Origin: JASHVB01 sp035508435 | GTDB lineage: Bacteria > Pseudomonadota > Alphaproteobacteria > Acetobacterales > Acetobacteraceae | Direction: 5' to 3' | NCBI GenBank assembly: GCA_035508435.1 | Contig: DATJNA010000071.1 | Coordinates: 1 to 64,000, forward strand | Length of the DNA stretch: 64,000 bases | Shown here: positions 27,261 to 36,500 of the stretch, piece by piece | Numbering within the stretch: position 1 is the stretch's first letter | Layout of the letters: the number at the start of each line of letters is the position of its first letter | Notes under the pieces: generated by a model | The model's input: only the letters and a program-made list of their open reading frames with translations | Told to the model about the DNA's origin: nothing | The model's database searches: none | Translations under genes and position numbers: made by a program

Positions 27261-27833
27261 TCAATTGGGCGGAAACAGTGCCCCGAGCTTCCATGTTTCA
27301 CCGGCGAAGCAGCACTGCATCACCGCCAGTCGCTTCGATGGGTCGCCGCTGACGAAGCTGTCCACCTGCCGATACAATATTTCATAACTGGTTCGAATCT
27401 TCGCTACCTCGTCGCTGGTCGTCCGGGTCAAGTACTCGGTGATTCCCTCGATCAGATCGGGCCACCGGCCACCGCGCTCATAGCAGGTCGGATACAAATA
27501 GCGGTGCGTCAGGTAGTGAATGTATTCGTGAACAAGCGTTCCCCACTTGAGCGTGCCGAGGTTCTTAACGTAAATCTTCCGCCGGAAATTGCGGTAGTCG
27601 GACGCGACGAAGGCGTTCACACCGCCGACGAAACTGCTTGCCGATTCGGTGAAGCCGTTGGCTTGCTTGAAGCAGGCGTTGTAGGTCAATTCAAACTTGG
27701 TGGTGAATTGCGGCAGATCGAGGAATTCGAACACCTCGTCGCAGCCATTCGCGTCAAGTAACTTGGGATATTGAGCGCTGTAGGTGGCGCGGACCAACTC
27801 CATCGCCCTCTGGGCATCCTGCATGTTCAGCAT
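27261..27833 (-). CDS. Hypothetical protein with HExxH zinc-protease motif
   Basis: This 190-residue protein is of no recognised family. Its centre carries VHEYIHYLTH near residue 102, a perfect HExxH zinc-metallopeptidase motif, followed about 25 residues later by DLIEGITEYLTR, where a Glu could be the third zinc ligand as in gluzincins. An N-terminal half with FELTYNACFKQANGFTESAS precedes it. There is no signal peptide. The G-rich sequence just before ATG 27833 could be its ribosome binding site. Codon use is less GC-biased than in the flanking conserved genes. A small, stand-alone minimal metallopeptidase would fit a secreted effector, a toxin domain or a house-keeping peptidase; context does not decide. 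Confidence 0.6.
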   Translation of the reverse strand: MLNMQDAQRAMELVRATYSAQYPKLLDANGCDEVFEFLDLPQFTTKFELTYNACFKQANGFTESASSFVGGVNAFVASDYRNFRRKIYVKNLGTLKWGTLVHEYIHYLTHRYLYPTCYERGGRWPDLIEGITEYLTRTTSDEVAKIRTSYEILYRQVDSFVSGDPSKRLAVMQCCFAGETWKLGALFPPN

Positions 27834-28362
27834 TTGTGTCCCCCCACGCCGGGGCGGCCCCCGACCTTTCCCTTCAGACGATAATCCAGTCCAGAGAGGG
27901 TCGCAACATCGGAAGCGGAATCAAAAGCGAGACAGGCCCATGGCAATATGGCCGATCGCGGCGCCGGGCCAAGCGCCGGGGCGTGCGAGATCCCGCGATT
28001 GTCTTGCCGGATCTGGACTGTGGTCCCGGCGCGCCTGCTGTCGCCCGGTCAGGCACCGGCGCATGCGAAGGCGGCTGTTCCCCCGCCCCCCGGCAAGCGC
28101 CACCGGACGCGGCAAGCCTGTTACAGCGTTGGCTCGCCCGCTGTGCGCCCTGGAGCCGCGAGGACGCGGCGTTATGGCGCAAAAGTCTCGCACTGCCAGC
28201 ATGCAACCCGCTGGCCCGACTGACCGAGTAAATGCTGGATGCTGAACACGAGGCTGATCCGCAGCGCTTGCTGCCTTCCGGCGCGTGGACAGAGTATGTA
28301 CATGTTGCAACCGCTCACATACCATAACAACCTGGCGACTGTCGCGAACTGGAACCAAGATA
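27834..28362. other. Intergenic region between two orphan genes
   Basis: This gap of about 530 bp lies between the divergent HExxH gene and the orphan gene at 28363. A plus-strand frame at 27836-28231 is open for 131 codons, but it has no homology I recognise and an Arg/Pro/Ala-rich composition typical of GC-rich shadows. The region probably holds two divergent promoters. Confidence 0.35.
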
Positions 28363-29016
28363 ATGACCGTTGCACAATTTAGTGGTGACATTTCGGATTT
28401 CGCGGTCGGCCTGATCGCCACCTCCAAACATCAATCCGGTGCCTGGAACGTGCGTCATCAGCCCAAAATGGACTGGATTATGGACCCATCTGCCTCCGGT
28501 GGTGCCGCCCAGCAGCAGGTAACGCAGTATCTCCAAAATCAAATCGGGTTTGATTCCAATCGGTGGCAACGTGGTAGTGAACAGTTTACCGAGCATACTG
28601 CACTATTCGTGCGTTTGAAAGGTACTGCTGCCTGGTCAAAGGGCTGGGTTCCGCGGCCCGGCGTCGGCACTTATTTTCAGGCGCTGGTCATGGGTGGAGA
28701 GTGCGTCGGCATGTGGCGCGACGATCTTGATATGATCAACGATCCTACCTGTATCAGCGTCGAATTCCCCGTGCGCCGGTGGCATTGCAGCATGCTGATC
28801 GACTACTTCGACTCAGTAAAGGACCGTTTCACCCACTACTCTTTCAGCGTCGGGCAGCAAGGCCACTGCAACTGCGTCTGGGCGGCCGTCGAGGTATTAC
28901 GGGATTTTGCGATTGCAAGAGGGCTTGGGTTTGCGGAACGGCTTACCAAGGTCCAGGACCCGCTACAGGGGCGCATGATGAAAATGATTTTGGGCGGCGC
29001 GCTCTTGACAGACTGA
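28363..29016 (+). CDS. Orphan protein of unknown function with HCNC motif
   Basis: This 217-residue protein is of no recognised family. It has balanced, protein-like composition and lower GC codon use than the housekeeping genes, which argues that it is real. The notable element is GQQGHCNCVWAAVEVLRDFA near residues 163-182: a Cys-rich motif followed by an amphipathic helix, reminiscent of a Cys-centred catalytic helix, with further His and Asp residues upstream (RWHCSMLIDYFDSV). The start at 28363 (MTVAQFSGDISDF) fits better than the 28285 start, whose extra residues look untranslated. No signal peptide or membrane segment is present. It sits beside the divergent HExxH gene. Confidence 0.55.
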   Translation: MTVAQFSGDISDFAVGLIATSKHQSGAWNVRHQPKMDWIMDPSASGGAAQQQVTQYLQNQIGFDSNRWQRGSEQFTEHTALFVRLKGTAAWSKGWVPRPGVGTYFQALVMGGECVGMWRDDLDMINDPTCISVEFPVRRWHCSMLIDYFDSVKDRFTHYSFSVGQQGHCNCVWAAVEVLRDFAIARGLGFAERLTKVQDPLQGRMMKMILGGALLTD

Positions 29017-29528
29017 CGCCATGCGCTGTTGCTGGCCGACAATAGGGCACTGGCCGACGATAGGGCGAGGTGTTGCCGATTCGTAGAATGCGACGTGCAA
29101 GACCAAAATCGACGCCTGACAAGCGCTGATTGGAACCTACCCGAGGCGACGGCTGTTTCGGTCCGTAGTTTGATCGGTCGATTTGCATGAGTGGGCTCGT
29201 TCGTGACGCTCGATAACCATCGACACTTGAGAACAGCAATAGGTCACTCGCTGGACTCTGGATGGCGGTGCACAACGACGCTCCCCGGTGTCGACCGCCG
29301 ATGATCACCGACGGTCACCGCCATGTTGCGCGGCAGCCATGGGATGCAGGCCCCATGGAATGCGCGCCTCGGAATGCGCGCCTCGTTGGCAACCTGGCCA
29401 GACGGCGATAGGCTGGATCGGGCACTGTCATTTTCGCCGGGGAATTCCGGGGCGGCAATTCGCGCGGGTATCGGACCGACGGGTCCGAGACGCCGGCATT
29501 GCTTTCGGCGATGCAGGAGGACGACGGC
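29017..29528. other. Intergenic region upstream of the CoA-transferase pair
   Basis: This 512-bp region carries the 18-bp direct repeat near its start and a strong AGGAGG ribosome binding site at its end, just before ATG 29529. I see no gene in it; it should carry the promoter of the CoA-transferase operon. Confidence 0.4.
29032..29067. repeat. 18-bp direct repeat, two copies
   Basis: The 18-mer ctggccgacaatagggca at 29032-29049 is followed at once by ctggccgacgatagggcg (two changes) at 29050-29067, shortly after the stop of the orphan gene at 29016. Confidence 0.8.
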
Positions 29529-30854
29529 ATGGCTGGACCGCGAGCCCTTGATGGCATTCGCGTGGTGGACTTCAGTTGGGTGCGGGCGGGGCCATGGGCC
29601 ACGCGCTGGCTTGGTGCGCTCGGTGCCGAGATCATCAAAATCGAATGGCCGGAAAGCGAACGCGGCCGCCTGCCGAGCACCACCACACCGCAACACCTTC
29701 CGGTCAATTTGAACACCTCGGGCAACTTCGCCGACACCAACGTCAACAAGAAAAGCCTCAGCCTGAACGTGAGAAGTCCCAAAGGCCTGGATATCGTCAA
29801 GCGACTGATCGCCATCTCCGATATCGTCATCGAGAACTTCAGCTCCCGGGTGCTGCAGAAATGGGGCCTTGGCTATGAAGAGCAATGCAAGATCAAACCG
29901 GATATCGTGTATGTGTCCATGTCAGGCTACGGCCATACCGGTCGGAACCACCACTACACCACGTTCGGCCCTGTCGCCCAGTCGGTCGCCGGGCTGACCT
30001 ACCTCTCCGGCTTGCCCGACCGGCCGCCGGCCGGCTGGGGTTGGTCCTATATGGACGATACCGGTGGCATGTACGGTGCGATGTGTGCTCTCACCGGGCT
30101 CTACCATCGTAACATGACGGGACGCGGCCAGCATATAGATCAGGCACAGATGGTGTCGAGCGTGCCGCTCAACGGTCCCGCGCTGCTGGATTTCACCGCG
30201 AACGGACGCGGCTCGTGCCGGCCCGGCTTTCCGCCCGGCAATCGCGCGCACTGGCCCGGTACGCCTTTGCTCAACAACTACCGAGGACCAACGGTTGCAC
30301 CCCACAATGCCTATCGCACCCATCCGGGTGGCTATAACGACTGGTGCGTCATCGTCTGCCGCACTGACGAGGAATGGCAGCAACTGGTGCGCGTCATGAA
30401 CGCTCCGCGATGGGCCAGTTCGGAACGGTTTGCCACGGTCCTCGGTCGTTTGCAGCACCAGGAGGAACTGGACGATCACATCGAGGCTTGGAGCATCACG
30501 CTTGGGAAATACGAGCTGACCGAGCGCTGCCAGGCAGTCGGTGTTAGTGCCCTGCCCGTACAGAGCGCCGAAGACCGGGTGGAGCATGATCCCCAGTTGC
30601 GGCACCGGCAAATCTACCGGGAAATGCAGCACCCGGCGCTCGGACGATACAAGGTGCAGAATGCTCCGTTCAAACTTTCGCAAACGCCGGCGGAGAATTA
30701 CCTGCCTGCTCCCCTGATCGGTCAACACACGCGGGAGATAGTCGAGGGCTTGCTGGGTTACAGTCATGATGAACTACGTGCGGGGTTCGCCGATGGCACG
30801 TTCTGGCCCGCCAGGCGAGAGCGCTTTCCCTACCTGGAGGAAATGCTCGAGTGA
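29529..30854 (+). CDS. Class III (CaiB/BaiF) CoA-transferase, catalytic-type subunit
   Basis: This 441-residue protein is a family III CoA-transferase. It has GIRVVDFSWVRAGPWATRWL and LGAEIIKIEWPE at the N-terminus, NVNKKSLSLNV, the NFSSRVLQKWGLGYE helix, and GRGQHIDQAQM. The likely catalytic Asp, which forms a mixed anhydride with the acyl group in formyl-CoA transferase, aligns with D176 or D177 in MDDTGGMYG. The gene overlaps the next CoA-transferase by 4 bp (GTGA), so the two probably form a heteromer like those acting on succinyl-CoA and a carboxylic acid. The substrate is unknown. The start at 29529 is fixed by an AGGAGG site about 10 bp upstream. Confidence 0.88.
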   Translation: MAGPRALDGIRVVDFSWVRAGPWATRWLGALGAEIIKIEWPESERGRLPSTTTPQHLPVNLNTSGNFADTNVNKKSLSLNVRSPKGLDIVKRLIAISDIVIENFSSRVLQKWGLGYEEQCKIKPDIVYVSMSGYGHTGRNHHYTTFGPVAQSVAGLTYLSGLPDRPPAGWGWSYMDDTGGMYGAMCALTGLYHRNMTGRGQHIDQAQMVSSVPLNGPALLDFTANGRGSCRPGFPPGNRAHWPGTPLLNNYRGPTVAPHNAYRTHPGGYNDWCVIVCRTDEEWQQLVRVMNAPRWASSERFATVLGRLQHQEELDDHIEAWSITLGKYELTERCQAVGVSALPVQSAEDRVEHDPQLRHRQIYREMQHPALGRYKVQNAPFKLSQTPAENYLPAPLIGQHTREIVEGLLGYSHDELRAGFADGTFWPARRERFPYLEEMLE

Positions 30855-32113
30855 GCGACGCCCACTTGCTACCTGGTCCGCTGGAAGGTCTCAGGATCCT
30901 GGAACTCACCGATGCAGCGGGGCAGTTCTGCGGCAAACTTCTTGGTGACCTTGGGGCCGATGTCATCAAGATCGAACCACCCGGCGGCGAACGGTGCCGC
31001 CATGTCGGGCCATTCCTCGATGACATCCCGCATCCGGAACGCAGTCTGTCATTTTGGTACTACAACACGTCGAAACGCGGCATTACTCTCGATTTGAATG
31101 CCGCAGACGGACGCCGAATCTTCGCGCGCCTCGCCGCGACAGCGGACGTCGTTCTTGAAACCTTCCGCCCTGGCCACCTCGCGGCGCTGGGATTCGATTA
31201 CGCCTCGCTCCACGAGCAAAATCCGCGACTGATCATGTGCGCCCTGACCCCGTTCGGCCAGACCGGCCCCTGGCGGGATTACGCGTCCACCGATCTGCTG
31301 CATATGGCAGCGGGTGGCGAGATGGCTTCCTGCGGCTATGACCAGGTGGACGTGCCGGATGCACCGCCGATCGCGCCCGGCGGCGGCAACGCCTGGCACA
31401 TGGGCTGTCATTTCGCCTATATCGCGATCATGGCAGCGCTGGTCTATCGAACCATCTCCGGGCAAGGCCAGTATATCGACGCGTCGATCCACGAGGCCTG
31501 TGCCCTCACGACCGAGGCGGCAATTGCCAGCTACGTCTATCGGGGCGAGACCCTGCTGCGCCAGACCGGACGCCATCACGCCGCGGCTGCTACCAACCGG
31601 ACGCAATTCCGCGCCAAGGATGGCACCTACGTCACCGCCCTGATATCGGGAGGCCTCAACCCCAGGAACGTGCGCAACCTCGCGGCGCTGATGGATAGCT
31701 TCGGCATGGCGGGCGACCTCATGGAACCACGCTATCAGGATCCCGCCGTCATCGCGGCGAATGCGTCCCACATCATCGATGATTTGCTCGCCAGCTTCAT
31801 CGCCAGCTTGCCGGCAGAGCAAGTTTATCATGCTGCCCAGGAACGTGGCTTTACCTGGGGGGCGGTGCGTGCCCCGGAGGCGCTTCTCGACGACGCCCAC
31901 CTGCACGATCGCGGATTCTGGAAGCAGGTATGGCATGCGGAACTCGGTCGCAGCTTCACCTATCCGGGCGAGGCGGCGATCTACAACGGTTCTCCTTGGC
32001 GGATCTCGAGACGGGCACCGTTGATCGGTGAGCATAACACGGAAATCTTCTGCGAAGTGCTGGGGCTGTCTCGTGCCGAGCTATCGGTTCTGGCGGAATC
32101 TCGGGTGATCTAA
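30851..32113 (+). CDS. Class III (CaiB/BaiF) CoA-transferase, second subunit
   Basis: This 420-residue protein belongs to the same family as the preceding gene but is clearly divergent from it: GLRILELTDAAGQFCGKLLGDLGADVIKIEPPGGE, NTSKRGITLDL, FRPGHLAALGFDY and GQGQYIDASIHEA. At the position where the first subunit has the likely catalytic Asp, this one reads GGGNAWHMG (Asn near residue 180), so it may be a non-catalytic partner. The GTG start overlaps the upstream stop (GTGA), giving translational coupling. Some benzylsuccinate-type CoA-transferases are heteromers of two such paralogues, which supports a shared enzyme here. The acid substrate cannot be read. Confidence 0.88.
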   Translation: MSDAHLLPGPLEGLRILELTDAAGQFCGKLLGDLGADVIKIEPPGGERCRHVGPFLDDIPHPERSLSFWYYNTSKRGITLDLNAADGRRIFARLAATADVVLETFRPGHLAALGFDYASLHEQNPRLIMCALTPFGQTGPWRDYASTDLLHMAAGGEMASCGYDQVDVPDAPPIAPGGGNAWHMGCHFAYIAIMAALVYRTISGQGQYIDASIHEACALTTEAAIASYVYRGETLLRQTGRHHAAAATNRTQFRAKDGTYVTALISGGLNPRNVRNLAALMDSFGMAGDLMEPRYQDPAVIAANASHIIDDLLASFIASLPAEQVYHAAQERGFTWGAVRAPEALLDDAHLHDRGFWKQVWHAELGRSFTYPGEAAIYNGSPWRISRRAPLIGEHNTEIFCEVLGLSRAELSVLAESRVI

Positions 32114-32390
32114 CTCAATCGCTGCGCACCTGGTCATGGGGCTGGAATTCCCGACCTGGTATGGCGTCATGCCGCTCTCGCGTCAGCCCCGATGCAGCGA
32201 TGGCTTATTCGACAAGCAGATCGATTCGTGCAAAGCTGTAGACTTTAATCCCTATCAGCGCCCGGTCACGGAGACCCATGCGCAGTGTGTCAGGTGCGGA
32301 TTATAAGTAAGCTTGTCGGATAGTCAGTCGGTTCGATTTGTCCAGCGTTTGCTCCAGGATGGTTGTTCGCGGTGACGACAAAATGCGAGT

Positions 32391-34067
32391 TTACACTCTA
32401 TCAGCTTCGGCCGAAGTTAAGCTGCGCACCGCCGCCAGCGCCGCGTGCCGAGTCGAAAAAAGGCGATCGGCGCCAATAGCGGCGGTAACGCCATGTCGGT
32501 CCATGTCTGCGCGCAGTGATGCGCTGACCCGGGCAAAGGCGATCCCGACCTTCTGCTGGCGCAGGTGGCCAATCAGCGCCAAAATCACCCGGGCGGCGGT
32601 ATAGTCTACGTCGGCAATGGCATCGGCTTCGACTACCAGCCAGCGGACCGGGTTTGGAGCACCGTCCACCAGAGCACGTGCCTCATCCGCGAAATGGGTT
32701 GCGTTCGCGTAGAACAGGTCGGCGCCAAATCGATAGACGACAAGGCCGGGCTCCGTCTGGTGCCCTGGTGTGGCTGGCAACGTGACCCAACCACGCGGCG
32801 GGTCGTGTTGCAGCACCTCGGTGTGCGGCCGGTAGCTTTGCCGTACATGTCTGAGAAGCGAAAGCACGATCGCCAACAGGATGCCTTGCTCGACGCCGAT
32901 CAGGGCGACAGCAGCGGCTGTGGTCAGCGCAAGCTTGAACTCGCCCGGGCTCTCGGGTCGCATCGCGCGAAGCGTGGCGATGTCGACCATCCCGATCGCA
33001 ATCGTGAACACGATCGCAGCAAGAACGCAACGAGGCAAATACTGGAGTGGACTCGTGAGTGCCAACAGGACAACGAGCATGCACCCTGCGAACACGATCT
33101 GAGTTAGCTGACTCCGGGCTCCGGCGCGATCCGCCATTGCGGTCTGCGTTGGGCTGCCGTTGACTACGAATGCGCCACTCATCGCTGCGACCGCATTGGC
33201 CATGGCCAATCCCAATATGTCGGCGTTCTCATCGGTGCTTTCCTGATGCCGCGTTGCCAACGTCCGAGCGGTGGCGGCACTTTGGGCCACGATCACAACG
33301 AAGCAGGCTGCGGCGACCGGCAACAGACGCGGGACCTCGCTCCATGTTGCCAAGAGCGGCCGGAAAGAAGGCAAACCTCCGGAAATTGCACCAACCGTCG
33401 CCACGCCAAGCGAGGTAGGGCCCAAAGCGCGGCTGGTCGCCAGTGACACGACGACGAGGATCAGCGCGACAGGAGCGCGTGGCGCAATCCGCCTTCCTAC
33501 GAGAATTGCAGCTACGACAGTCGATGAAATGAGCAAAGTAGGTCTATTGAGGTTCGGGAGTTCGTGTACTAGATCCCACACTTGTTCGATCGAGTTGCGT
33601 GCATTGATCGCGATCCCCAGCATGTCGCCGATCATTGCGATGGCAACCTGGACGCCAACGCCCGTGAAGAATCCAACCAGCACGGTGCGCGAGAGGAAAT
33701 CCGCAAGAAATCCGAGCCGGAAGATCCTGGCCACCAGAAGCATGCCGGCCGTCAGCAGCGCGGTCGTGGCTGCCAGCGACAAATACCGTGAGCTGCCGGG
33801 ATCAGCCATTTGGCTGAGCGACCCCGCCAGAATCGCCGCCGTGCCGGAATCGGCAGCCACAACGAGGTGCCGCGATGAACCAAGCGCGGCAAATGCGATC
33901 GGTGCGAGCAACGCGGTATAGAGGCCGGTAACCAACGGCATCCCGGCAATGCGTGCGTAACCCAATAGTTGGGGAACATTCAGGCACGAGAGGGTCACGC
34001 CGGCTATGACATCGTACAGGGCTCCACGCCATCCCCCGGAAGGCCGGGCTGCCTCAAACAGTTTCAC
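32391..34067 (-). CDS. SulP-family anion transporter with STAS domain
   Basis: This 558-residue inner-membrane protein of the SLC26/SulP type has about ten to twelve hydrophobic segments over the first 400 residues, including VIAGVTLSCLNVPQLLGYARIAGMPLVTGLYTAL in the signature region. The cytoplasmic C-terminus is a STAS domain (VVYRFGADLFYANATHF, WLVVEADAIADVDYTAARVI). Members carry sulfate, bicarbonate or dicarboxylates; the substrate is not predictable here. I start at GTG 34067 because GAGGAGG lies five bases before it; an in-frame TTG at 34070 is the alternative. It is a single-gene unit next to the DUF2252 gene in the same orientation, separated by about 250 bp. Confidence 0.88.
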   Translation of the reverse strand: MKLFEAARPSGGWRGALYDVIAGVTLSCLNVPQLLGYARIAGMPLVTGLYTALLAPIAFAALGSSRHLVVAADSGTAAILAGSLSQMADPGSSRYLSLAATTALLTAGMLLVARIFRLGFLADFLSRTVLVGFFTGVGVQVAIAMIGDMLGIAINARNSIEQVWDLVHELPNLNRPTLLISSTVVAAILVGRRIAPRAPVALILVVVSLATSRALGPTSLGVATVGAISGGLPSFRPLLATWSEVPRLLPVAAACFVVIVAQSAATARTLATRHQESTDENADILGLAMANAVAAMSGAFVVNGSPTQTAMADRAGARSQLTQIVFAGCMLVVLLALTSPLQYLPRCVLAAIVFTIAIGMVDIATLRAMRPESPGEFKLALTTAAAVALIGVEQGILLAIVLSLLRHVRQSYRPHTEVLQHDPPRGWVTLPATPGHQTEPGLVVYRFGADLFYANATHFADEARALVDGAPNPVRWLVVEADAIADVDYTAARVILALIGHLRQQKVGIAFARVSASLRADMDRHGVTAAIGADRLFSTRHAALAAVRSLTSAEADRV

Positions 34068-34313
34068 CAAAGCCTCCTCGCAGCCGGGATTGGGTGCGGA
34101 TCACCGACAAGCTCGCTCGAGGCGTCCTCAAGACTGAGCTTGCCCGGCTCACTGTGCAAAGCCGCCGGAGAGGGCGGCCCAGGCTCTGGTCGCGCTGCGA
34201 ATGTTTCCCATGAGGCCAGAACGAGGGTTTGCCAAATCGACTAATACGGTCGAAGGCGTGATATCCTTCGGGACGTCCAGCGCTCCGTGGTTCATCGCGC
34301 CCTGCTTGGCGAC

Positions 34314-35696
34314 CTAGCCCTTCTTCTCTGCGGGCGCTGTGGCGACAATCCGACCGGCATTGATTGCCGCCACGAAGGTTTGCCAATCTCTCTCGGTCTG
34401 GTCCGCGTATGCCACCGCAAATTCGGTAATGGCCTCATCGAAGGTCGAACCATTGCCGACATATCCGGACACTACCACCGGGTCGCCGGCGCGTGCGTGT
34501 GCGCGGGCCAGAGTACGGCCGCAAAGTGCGGCGTAGAAAGGTAACGCCGCCTCAAGCCGTGTGCCGATATCGGCCAATCGCGAGTCCTTCAGTCGCCTGA
34601 TATAGAAATACCGCCCGTCGATCGGTTCTCGTGTCCAGCCGAGAAACATATCAGTGGCCGCTTGCATCATCCGCTGGCCGACAACCACCCTTTCGCCATG
34701 ATTGAGATATTTGGATGCACCGGCAAACGGTGCCAGGGCCGATTCCTGCGCCTGCTTGATCTGCAGCAGAAGCGGCGAGCCATCTCCGGCGGTCAGCAGA
34801 CCGATTGCACAGAACGTGCCGACACTCCCGACACCTACTGCCTTGAATGCCACATCCTGCAAGGCATAGCGGTGCAGCAGTACCCTGCGATCCTCCTGCA
34901 GCGTCTTCGCATACGACGCAAAGGCCTTGCTCGCGGGCAGGGTATGTGCATTCAGGTGGTACACCAGTGGTGGCTTCTCGCGGATGCGGACGCTTCCACC
35001 TTTCTCCTCCACCAATCCGAAATGCCTTGAACTACTCTCCAGCACCTGGGCGAGGCGCTTCTCCACGGCGCCTCGCACTTTTGGGTCGTCGATACGGGCA
35101 ATCTCCCGAGCAAGATCGATGTGTCGGTTCCAGGCCTCGACAGGCGACAGTTCGGCAAGTGTCGATATATGCTCGCGGTAAGCCTGAGCCGCAGAAAGTG
35201 CGAGCTTGCGTGCGGCTTTCTTTGAATATTGCGCGACTCGACCAGCCACGACCAGGCTGGTTGCCAGGCGTTTGAGATCCCATTCAAACGGAGCAGGTAG
35301 CGTCTCGTCGAAGTCGTTGATATCGAACACCGGCAACCCCTCAGCGGTCGCGTACGCCCCGAAATTGTTGAGGTGGGCATCGCCGCTGGCCTGCATGCGA
35401 ATATTGGTCGCCGGCGCGGTGGACAGGTCTGACGCCATCACAGCGGCCGCACCGCGTAAGAAGGCAAACGGGTCAGTCCGCATTCGCCCATAGCGGATCG
35501 GCAGCAGTTCCGAGAGTCGGCTCTTGCCCTCTTCGATCAAGATCTCGACCGGGTCGCGTCGGTCGGAATGGGGTGCCCAACCGGCGTGCGCGCTGCGCGG
35601 CACGTCGTGCCGCAGCTCGGCACCGGCCCGCCGACGTTCGTCCGGGGTCTGGGTTGACGAATCAGGATGCTGAGTGTGGAGACGGCTAACGCTCAT
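34314..35696 (-). CDS. DUF2252 family protein
   Basis: This 460-residue protein matches DUF2252, a family with a kinase-like (aminoglycoside phosphotransferase-related) fold of unknown activity. Landmarks are ELLPIRYGRMRTDPFAFLRGAA, the conserved ASGDAHLNNFGAYAT with DFDETLPAPFEWDLKRLATSL, SVGTFCAIGLLTAGDGSPLLLQIKQAQESAL and GERVVVGQRMMQAATDMFLGW. GDAHLNNFG and DINDFD are the likely catalytic-loop and metal-binding equivalents. There is no signal peptide. Many genomes keep DUF2252 genes near stress or transport genes; here the closest is the SulP transporter downstream, but no functional link is established. Confidence 0.85.
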   Translation of the reverse strand: MSVSRLHTQHPDSSTQTPDERRRAGAELRHDVPRSAHAGWAPHSDRRDPVEILIEEGKSRLSELLPIRYGRMRTDPFAFLRGAAAVMASDLSTAPATNIRMQASGDAHLNNFGAYATAEGLPVFDINDFDETLPAPFEWDLKRLATSLVVAGRVAQYSKKAARKLALSAAQAYREHISTLAELSPVEAWNRHIDLAREIARIDDPKVRGAVEKRLAQVLESSSRHFGLVEEKGGSVRIREKPPLVYHLNAHTLPASKAFASYAKTLQEDRRVLLHRYALQDVAFKAVGVGSVGTFCAIGLLTAGDGSPLLLQIKQAQESALAPFAGASKYLNHGERVVVGQRMMQAATDMFLGWTREPIDGRYFYIRRLKDSRLADIGTRLEAALPFYAALCGRTLARAHARAGDPVVVSGYVGNGSTFDEAITEFAVAYADQTERDWQTFVAAINAGRIVATAPAEKKG

Positions 35697-36500
35697 GGTG
35701 TCACCGGACTGTCACACAGGCCACTGTGACACGCGGCCACGGCGGCTTCAACTGAAGGCCGGCGGCGGCGCTGTGGGTGCGGCGCGTGGTCGGATGGCAC
35801 CCGATCGCCCCCCGGGTTGCGTCAGCGCGCTTTCGGCGGCAACTCGGCGTAGCGTCGCAATTGGGCGATTGTGATGTGTCTCACTTCGATAGGCACTCGC
35901 TTCTGCCATCCTCCCGATCGGAGGGAACCGCGATGCCCAGCACATACGTCGTTGCCGCGGCGGCGATGACGCAGAAACCCAGGTGAATCTTGCTCGCACA
36001 GGCTTCCATGAATCGATGCACAATCAGTTGGTGCGACCGGGCGAGGAACTGCACCGTGGCAATTCCGGTTTCGCCGCGGATACCCCGACGGGCAACGCAC
36101 CAACTGCGGCAAACCTTCAGTTGATGGCGGGCGCGATGGGCACATTGGTGCCACAATGGCTGAATGGGTTCCAGGCATGGCGGACGAATTCGATGGATCC
36201 GCTAGGCGGGTTGTAAGCTGCCGATTTCCAACTCCGTGCAAGCGGCGGTAGCGTCGGTCGTTTGCTGAACGGCACTGAAGGCGGCTGTTTGCGAGCGGGC
36301 GTGTCGTATGGCCGCGGGGTCAACGCCGCCGCACCGCGGGGGAGCGCACGGTGTGGTCTGCCCCGCTCGGACGCGAACTCTTGACCACGGCGCCGTGTGC
36401 TATTCTGCTTGTCAGCAGAGGGGCGGTTGCACGCAGGCGTGCGGAATTGCGGCAGCCGACCGCTTTCGCGCCGACAACGCCAGTCAAAGGGAGGCACGGT
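35697..36500. other. Long intergenic region, no supported gene
   Basis: This 804-bp gap lies between the DUF2252 gene and the monooxygenase. A plus-strand frame at 35983-36216 (77 codons, GTG start) ends in a protein-like stretch (ANLQLMAGAMGTLVPQWLNG) but has no ribosome binding site and no family I know, so I do not call it. An extended -10-like tgctattct sits at 36398-36406, and an AAAGGGAGG ribosome binding site precedes 36501. Confidence 0.4.

Noticed and set aside
27391..27402. ggttcgaatc resembling a tRNA T-loop
   Set aside because: It lies within the coding frame of the HExxH protein and no acceptor stem or anticodon arm surrounds it. No tRNA or rRNA gene was found in the window.
35983..36216. 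77-codon plus-strand frame with a protein-like end
   Set aside because: GTG start without a ribosome binding site and no family recognised; may be chance.
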